A stretch of DNA of 13,117 nucleotides, taken from contig JAKAVU010000040.1 of the NCBI GenBank assembly GCA_021817185.1, positions 1 through 13,117 on the forward strand, given 5' to 3'. The position numbers and the translations under genes are program-made. This DNA is from a bacterium (lineage in GTDB: Bacteria; Chloroflexota; Dormibacteria; UBA8260; Bog-877). The notes below the pieces were generated by a model, which saw only the letters and a list, made by a program, of their open reading frames with translations, ran no database searches and was not told where the DNA came from. Below are positions 9,547-13,117 of the stretch, piece by piece (the first letter of the stretch is position 1; each line of letters starts with the position of its first letter).

Positions 9547-9754
9547 TGGTGCGGGCTACTCCGCTGAAGCTCTGAATTCGGTCGACGATGAGGGCGCCGA
9601 TGCCCCTGACGTCCTCCGCCTGAACCTGGGCGATGGCGTCGTACTCGCCGGTAATCGCATCGACCTGGATGACCCCGGGCTCCCCCCGCAGTCGCTGGAC
9701 CACATCCATGGCCTTGCCGGGCTCCAGCGTCATCAGAATGTACGCGCGCACCAT
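9524..9754 (-). CDS. Stand-alone Lrp/AsnC ligand-binding (RAM) domain protein
   Basis: A 76-residue protein equal to the effector-binding half of Lrp/AsnC regulators, with no helix-turn-helix. Recognisable features are the N-terminal strand AYILMTLEPGK, then VVQRLRGEPGVIQVDAITGEYDAIAQV, which has the characteristic G-(D/E)-YD turn of the family, and the closing ARTITCLAV strand. Such proteins form dimers and octamers and bind amino acids or other small molecules. The ATG at 9754 is preceded by a strong AGGAGGGAGG, and the length matches the domain exactly, so the longer in-frame ORF reaching 10132 is not used. The gene is divergent from tdh-kbl, suggesting sensing of threonine or glycine, but nothing in the sequence proves this. 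Its end overlaps the PIN gene tail-to-tail by 23 bp, so no terminator separates them. Confidence 0.85.
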   Translation of the reverse strand: MVRAYILMTLEPGKAMDVVQRLRGEPGVIQVDAITGEYDAIAQVQAEDVRGIGALIVDRIQSFSGVARTITCLAVE

Positions 9755-10013
9755 GGCCTCCCTCCTCTGCCGTTCCGGCTCGCCCCGAGGGCGTCTCCCG
9801 GCCACAATATCGGATCCCTGGCGCCGGGGGAAGGCCAAGATCGGGTGAGCCAGCGAGCGGCCGGGGCGGGCCACCGCTGGTCTTCTTCGGGCGCCCCGGC
9901 AGCCATCCGTGGACGCCACGACCGGCGCGGAAGTTGGCGGCGCGCGGTGCCGAGGCGCAAGTCGCATGATTACCGGCAGGGACGCTCCACCACTAGGCGA
10001 GGGAGGCGGGACT
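9755..10013. promoter_or_regulatory. Divergent intergenic region between the RAM gene and tdh
   Basis: This 259-bp stretch must hold promoters for both genes. The only weak candidate seen is TATTGT (minus strand, 9804-9809), a -10-like element about 50 nt before the RAM start, without a good -35. No glycine riboswitch, T-box or other structured leader was recognised. An open frame in phase with tdh crosses the 3' part (from 9909), but it reads as low-complexity translation. Confidence 0.3.
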
Positions 10014-11060
10014 TTGCGCGCAGTTCTCAAGGGGGGGCCCGGCCCCGGGGCGGTGTTGGGGGAGGTTCCCGACCCCCGCCCGGGGCCGGGCGAGGTCCTG
10101 CTTAAGCCGGTCGCTACCGGCGTCTGCGGCACCGACCTTCACATCCTGGACTGGAACCCTTGGGCGGCGGCGCGGGTGCAGCCTCCCAGGGTGATGGGCC
10201 ATGAGATGGCGGGGCTGGTGCTGGCCCTGGGGGAGGGGGTGGAGCCGCTGGCGGTGGGAGACATGGTGGGGGTGGAGACCCACGTCGTCTGCCTCACCTG
10301 CGCCCAGTGCCAGCGGGGTGACTTCCACGTTTGCCAGAACACCCGCATCCTCGGGGTCGACATCGATGGTGCCTTCGCCGAGCTGGTGGTGGTTCCCGCC
10401 CGCAACTGCCGTCCGGCCCCGGCGGGCCTGGATCCGGCGGTGGTGGCCTTCCAGGAGCCGATGGGCAACGCCGTCCACTCGGCGTCCCAGGGGCAGTTGG
10501 AAGACCGGGTGGTGCTGGTGACCGGCTGCGGTCCCATCGGCCTGGCCGCGGTCGGGATAGCCAAGGCTGAGGGCGCCGCCCGGGTGGTGGCCGTGGACCG
10601 GGTCGCGGCCCGCCTGGGGATCGCCGAGGCCATGGGCGCCGACCAGGTCGTGGACACCTCCGCCGGGGGCGACCTGCAGGCCAGTCTGCGGCGGGCCTGC
10701 CGGGGGACGGCGGACGTGGTCTTGGAGATGTCCGGTCATCCCGCTCTCATCGAAGGCTCCCTGCGCACGATGACCCCAGGGGGCTGGATGAGTCTCCTGG
10801 GCCTCGGCGACGCCGACATCTCCGTGGACCTCTCCACCCTGGTGGTGATGCGGGGGGTTACGCTGTTCGGGGTGACCGGTCGGCGCCAGTTCGAGACCTG
10901 GGACCGGACTGCCGGGTACCTGGCTTCCGGCGCGGTTGACGTGAGTCCCATCCTGACCAACCGGGTGTCCATCCTGGAGTTCGAAAAGGCGGCTGAGCTG
11001 GCCCGGGCTGGGGCGGTGGGCAAGGTGATTCTCTATCCTCCGGAGGGCGAATGGGCATGA
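10014..11060 (+). CDS. tdh: L-threonine 3-dehydrogenase (zinc, NAD+-dependent)
   Basis: Oxidises L-threonine to 2-amino-3-ketobutyrate with NAD+, the first step of threonine breakdown to glycine and acetyl-CoA. It is a medium-chain zinc dehydrogenase of 348 residues from the TTG at 10014. Catalytic zinc ligands are C38, H63 and E64 (VMGHE), with H90 near the site; the structural-zinc cysteines are C93, C96, C99 and C107. These numbers coincide with E. coli Tdh, which supports this start, as does GGGAGG (10001-10006) 7 nt upstream. Starting at GTG 9909 would add 35 unrelated residues. The Rossmann motif TGCGPIGLAA follows. Other polyol or alcohol dehydrogenases of this family look similar, but the 4-bp overlap (ATGA) with kbl makes threonine the likely substrate. 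Confidence 0.92.
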   Translation: MRAVLKGGPGPGAVLGEVPDPRPGPGEVLLKPVATGVCGTDLHILDWNPWAAARVQPPRVMGHEMAGLVLALGEGVEPLAVGDMVGVETHVVCLTCAQCQRGDFHVCQNTRILGVDIDGAFAELVVVPARNCRPAPAGLDPAVVAFQEPMGNAVHSASQGQLEDRVVLVTGCGPIGLAAVGIAKAEGAARVVAVDRVAARLGIAEAMGADQVVDTSAGGDLQASLRRACRGTADVVLEMSGHPALIEGSLRTMTPGGWMSLLGLGDADISVDLSTLVVMRGVTLFGVTGRRQFETWDRTAGYLASGAVDVSPILTNRVSILEFEKAAELARAGAVGKVILYPPEGEWA

Positions 11061-12274
11061 GCGACCTGGACACGAGCTTGCGCGCGGATTTGGACCAGCT
11101 CCGCCAGGAGGGCCGCTTCCGGCCCCTGGTGGTGCTGGACAGCCCGCAGGATGCGGAGGTGTTGATCGACGGCCGCCGCCTGATCAACCTGTCCTCAAAC
11201 AACTATCTGGGCCTGAACACCCATCCCCGGCTCAAGCAGGCCGCGATCGAGGCGGTGAAGACCTGGGGGGCCGGCTCCGGCGCGGTTCGCACGATCGCCG
11301 GGACCCTCTCCCTGCATGAGGAGCTCGAGGCTCGGCTGGCGGCGTTCAAGGGGACCGCGGCCGCCCTCACCCTGCAGAGTGGATACACCGCCAATCTGGC
11401 GGTCCTGGGGGGTGTCCTGGGCGAAGCGGACGCGGTCGTCAGCGACGCCCTCAACCACGCCAGCATCATCGATGGGATCCGCCTCACCAAGGCGGCCAGA
11501 TACCTCTTCCCCCATCGCGACATGGACGGTCTCCAACAGCGCCTCGAGGAGGCCCGGAGTGACGGAAGGCGGCGGATCCTGGTGGTGACCGACGGCGTGT
11601 TCAGCATGGATGGCGACATCGCTCCCCTGCCTGAGATAGTGGAGCGCGCCGAGGCCTTCGGAGCCGCGGTCATGGTGGACGATGCCCACGCGAGCGGAGT
11701 CCTCGGCCGGAACGGCAGAGGCTCGGTCGACCACTTCCAGCTCGAGGGCAGGGTTGCCATCCAGGTGGGCACGCTCAGCAAGGCAGTCGGAGTTCTGGGT
11801 GGTTACGTGGCGGGTTCCCAGGAGCTTCGTGACACCCTGATCCACCTGGGGCGCCCGTTCCTCTTCTCCACATCGCATCCCCCGGCCGTGGTCGCCGCGT
11901 GTCTCGCCGCCCTCGAGGTCATGGAGTCGGAACCGGAGCGCCAGCAGCGGCTCTGGGAGAATGCGCGGCACTTCAAGCTCGGCCTGGCCTCGCTTGGCTT
12001 TGACTGCGGCCACAGCGAGACTCCGATCACCCCGGTGATCGTGGGAGAGGCCCGCCATGCCATGGCCCTCTCCGACGAGCTGCGCCAGCGTGGCGTGTTC
12101 GCCCAGGGGATCGGGTATCCGACCGTGGCCAGAGATCAGGGCCGGGTGCGCACCATCGTGACCTCCAGCCACACCAGAGAGCAGTTGGACAGGGCGCTGG
12201 ACGCCTTTGCAGACGCGGCCCGCGCCCTGGGGCTGCAGCTGCACCCGGTGGCGGCGGGAGCGAGCCCGGCGTAA
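11057..12274 (+). CDS. kbl: 2-amino-3-ketobutyrate CoA ligase (glycine C-acetyltransferase)
   Basis: PLP enzyme of the alpha-oxoamine synthase family that cleaves 2-amino-3-ketobutyrate with CoA to glycine and acetyl-CoA, taking the unstable product of Tdh. It is 405 residues from the ATG at 11057 (E. coli enzyme 398). Key residues: substrate region SSNNYLGL near 38-45, the D208/H211 pair in VDDAHASG contacting PLP, and Schiff-base lysine K242 in GTLSKAVG, close to the E. coli position. The C-terminal GYPTVARDQGRVRTIVT segment is typical of Kbl/BioF proteins. An ATG at 11051, 4 nt after GGAGG, would add two residues; the 11057 ATG overlaps the tdh stop as ATGA, and either start is possible. 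Homologous BioF (8-amino-7-oxononanoate synthase) is hard to exclude from sequence alone, but the tdh neighbour decides for Kbl. Confidence 0.92.
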   Translation: MSDLDTSLRADLDQLRQEGRFRPLVVLDSPQDAEVLIDGRRLINLSSNNYLGLNTHPRLKQAAIEAVKTWGAGSGAVRTIAGTLSLHEELEARLAAFKGTAAALTLQSGYTANLAVLGGVLGEADAVVSDALNHASIIDGIRLTKAARYLFPHRDMDGLQQRLEEARSDGRRRILVVTDGVFSMDGDIAPLPEIVERAEAFGAAVMVDDAHASGVLGRNGRGSVDHFQLEGRVAIQVGTLSKAVGVLGGYVAGSQELRDTLIHLGRPFLFSTSHPPAVVAACLAALEVMESEPERQQRLWENARHFKLGLASLGFDCGHSETPITPVIVGEARHAMALSDELRQRGVFAQGIGYPTVARDQGRVRTIVTSSHTREQLDRALDAFADAARALGLQLHPVAAGASPA

Positions 12275-12276
12275 CC

Positions 12277-12954
12277 ATGGTGGGCCTGCCCGAATTCCCT
12301 TCAGTGAAGGGACCCGATCCTGGCGGCGACAGACCGTCCGGACCCAGGCGTGGTCCCAGGTCAAAGGAGGAACTGGAGGAGGAACGCCGCCTCGTCGAGG
12401 CCGCCAAGCAGGACCCGGCCGCGTTCGCCAAGCTCTATGACCGCTATGTCGACTCGATCCACGCATACGTCTATCACCAGACCGGAAGCTGGGAGCGGGC
12501 CGAGGACGTCACCGCCACCACCTTCATGCGTGCGTACGCCGAGATTGGGAAGTTCGAGTGGCGAGGGGTTCCCTACTCGGCCTGGCTCTACCGGGTGGCG
12601 TCCAACCTGGTCCTGCGCGACCATCGCCACCCCGGCTGGATCGAGCTTCCCGAGGGCCTGGTCGACCCCGGAGAGGGGCCGGAGGAGGCTGCGGTCCGCA
12701 GTGAGCAGGTCCGCCGGGTACAGGCCGCGGTGCGCCGGCTCTCCCCCGATCAGCGCCAGGCGATCACGCTGCGCTTCGGGTCCGGGCTCCGCAACGCCGA
12801 GGTCGCCCAGGTGATGCACAAGAGCGAGGGGGCGGTGAAGCTGCTGGTCTTTCGGGCGCTGCGCTCCCTGGAGAGACGACTTGGACCGGACTTCGAGCCG
12901 GGGTTCGCCCCTCGGCTCCGGGTGGCTCCACAGGAACCCCCCGAGGAGGCATGA
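12277..12954 (+). CDS. ECF-type RNA polymerase sigma factor
   Basis: A 225-residue group IV sigma factor that directs RNA polymerase to an alternative promoter set. Sigma region 2 spans about residues 45-120 (FAKLYDRYVDSIHAYVYH, then AEDVTATTFMRAY and the AWLYRVASN segment). Region 4 spans about 145-205 (LSPDQRQAITLRF, then NAEVAQVMHKSEGAVKLLVFRALRSL, the DNA-contacting helix-turn-helix). The first 30 residues are Pro/Gly/Arg-rich and look disordered. The ATG lies 2 bp after kbl with no clear Shine-Dalgarno, so its translation may depend on ribosomes finishing kbl, or the true start may lie further in; no better start is evident. The following gene begins right after its stop with a strong ribosome site, as in sigma/anti-sigma pairs. 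Confidence 0.9.
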   Translation: MVGLPEFPSVKGPDPGGDRPSGPRRGPRSKEELEEERRLVEAAKQDPAAFAKLYDRYVDSIHAYVYHQTGSWERAEDVTATTFMRAYAEIGKFEWRGVPYSAWLYRVASNLVLRDHRHPGWIELPEGLVDPGEGPEEAAVRSEQVRRVQAAVRRLSPDQRQAITLRFGSGLRNAEVAQVMHKSEGAVKLLVFRALRSLERRLGPDFEPGFAPRLRVAPQEPPEEA

Positions 12955-12955
12955 G

Positions 12956-13117
12956 ATGACCAGTCGCGAGGAGAAGCGCATGGCCGGCGACCTGGCGGAG
13001 TGGCTGGAGGGCGAGCAGGGGATGCCCGATGACGACCCCACCTCGCGGGCCATCGCCCGCACGGCGGTCCTGCTGGTGGACGCCCTGGCCCCCCGGCCCC
13101 TGCGTCCCGACACCAGG
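12956..13117 (+). CDS. Partial gene: probable sigma-associated or anti-sigma protein
   Basis: The ATG at 12956 is preceded by GAGGAGG (12943-12949), 6 nt away. It starts 1 bp after the sigma-factor stop, and the frame stays open to the window edge, giving 54 visible residues (start MTSREEKRMAGDLAEWLEGE). The visible part is acidic then helical and ends with Pro/Arg-rich LAPRPLRPD, like the N-terminus of cytoplasmic regions placed after ECF sigma genes in high-GC Gram-positive relatives. No zinc-binding HxxxCxxC anti-sigma motif or membrane helix is visible in this fragment. The anti-sigma role is inferred from position only. Confidence 0.7.
   Translation, partial: MTSREEKRMAGDLAEWLEGEQGMPDDDPTSRAIARTAVLLVDALAPRPLRPDTR

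Noticed and set aside
9909..10013. 35-residue N-terminal extension of tdh from GTG 9909
   Set aside because: The extension is Gly/Arg-rich and unrelated to the family. The TTG at 10014 has GGGAGG at proper spacing and gives residue numbers equal to E. coli Tdh.
9755..10132. Longer form (202 residues) of the minus-strand RAM-domain protein
   Set aside because: The added part is Pro/Arg-rich, contains no helix-turn-helix, and runs into the tdh coding region. The ATG at 9754 has a very strong ribosome site and gives the exact RAM domain length.
11057..12274. 8-amino-7-oxononanoate synthase (BioF) instead of Kbl
   Set aside because: The family is shared, but the 4-bp overlap with tdh and the absence of other biotin genes favour glycine C-acetyltransferase.
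11195..12466. 423-residue minus-strand open frame opposite kbl
   Set aside because: It is a shadow frame: it overlaps kbl and the sigma-factor start and has no domain signature.

Overview
This window comes from a high-GC bacterium. By eye, well over 60% of bases are G or C, and the codons are strongly GC-ending. Genes are tightly packed, with 4-bp stop/start overlaps and frequent GTG and TTG starts. The gene types suggest an aerobic, cobalamin-using member of the Actinomycetota / Chloroflexota / Dormibacterota neighbourhood: an AdoCbl-dependent ribonucleotide reductase, an actinobacterial-type Kgd/OdhA fused E2-E1 2-oxoglutarate dehydrogenase, and an ECF sigma factor pair. This placement is inferred from gene architecture alone. 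There is no rRNA, tRNA, CRISPR array or insertion sequence here.

Layout. (1) Positions 62-2971, minus strand: class II ribonucleotide reductase nrdJ with a terminator hairpin after it. (2) 2972-3204: a divergent control region with two NrdR-box-like sites 32 bp apart, two 6-2-6 palindromes and a -10-like element. (3) 3205-8792, plus strand: a 1405-residue protein carrying two lipoyl domains, a peripheral-subunit-binding domain, an E2 acyltransferase and a complete 2-oxoglutarate dehydrogenase E1. The E3 dihydrolipoyl dehydrogenase follows with a 4-bp overlap. The whole oxoglutarate dehydrogenase thus lies on two coupled genes. (4) 8797-9546: a short leader with a 10-bp inverted repeat, a 61-residue antitoxin-like ORF and a PIN-domain ribonuclease toxin overlapping it by 4 bp. 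(5) 9524-9754, minus strand: a 76-residue stand-alone Lrp/AsnC ligand-binding (RAM) domain protein, whose end overlaps the toxin gene convergently. (6) 10014-13117, plus strand: threonine 3-dehydrogenase and 2-amino-3-ketobutyrate CoA ligase (tdh-kbl), then 2 bp later an ECF sigma factor, then the start of a probable anti-sigma or sigma-associated gene that runs off the window.

How they work together. The ODH complex would carry TCA-cycle flux from 2-oxoglutarate to succinyl-CoA. tdh-kbl would feed acetyl-CoA and glycine from threonine into the same central metabolism. The small RAM protein is divergent to tdh-kbl and may sense an amino acid. nrdJ makes deoxyribonucleotides independently of oxygen and is probably repressed by NrdR.

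The most unusual item is the oxoglutarate dehydrogenase. Known actinobacterial Kgd/OdhA proteins carry the E2 catalytic domain but lack lipoyl and subunit-binding domains, and they borrow the lipoyl arm of another E2. This protein keeps two nearly identical lipoyl domains and a subunit-binding domain, so it looks like either an ancestral-type or a self-sufficient version.
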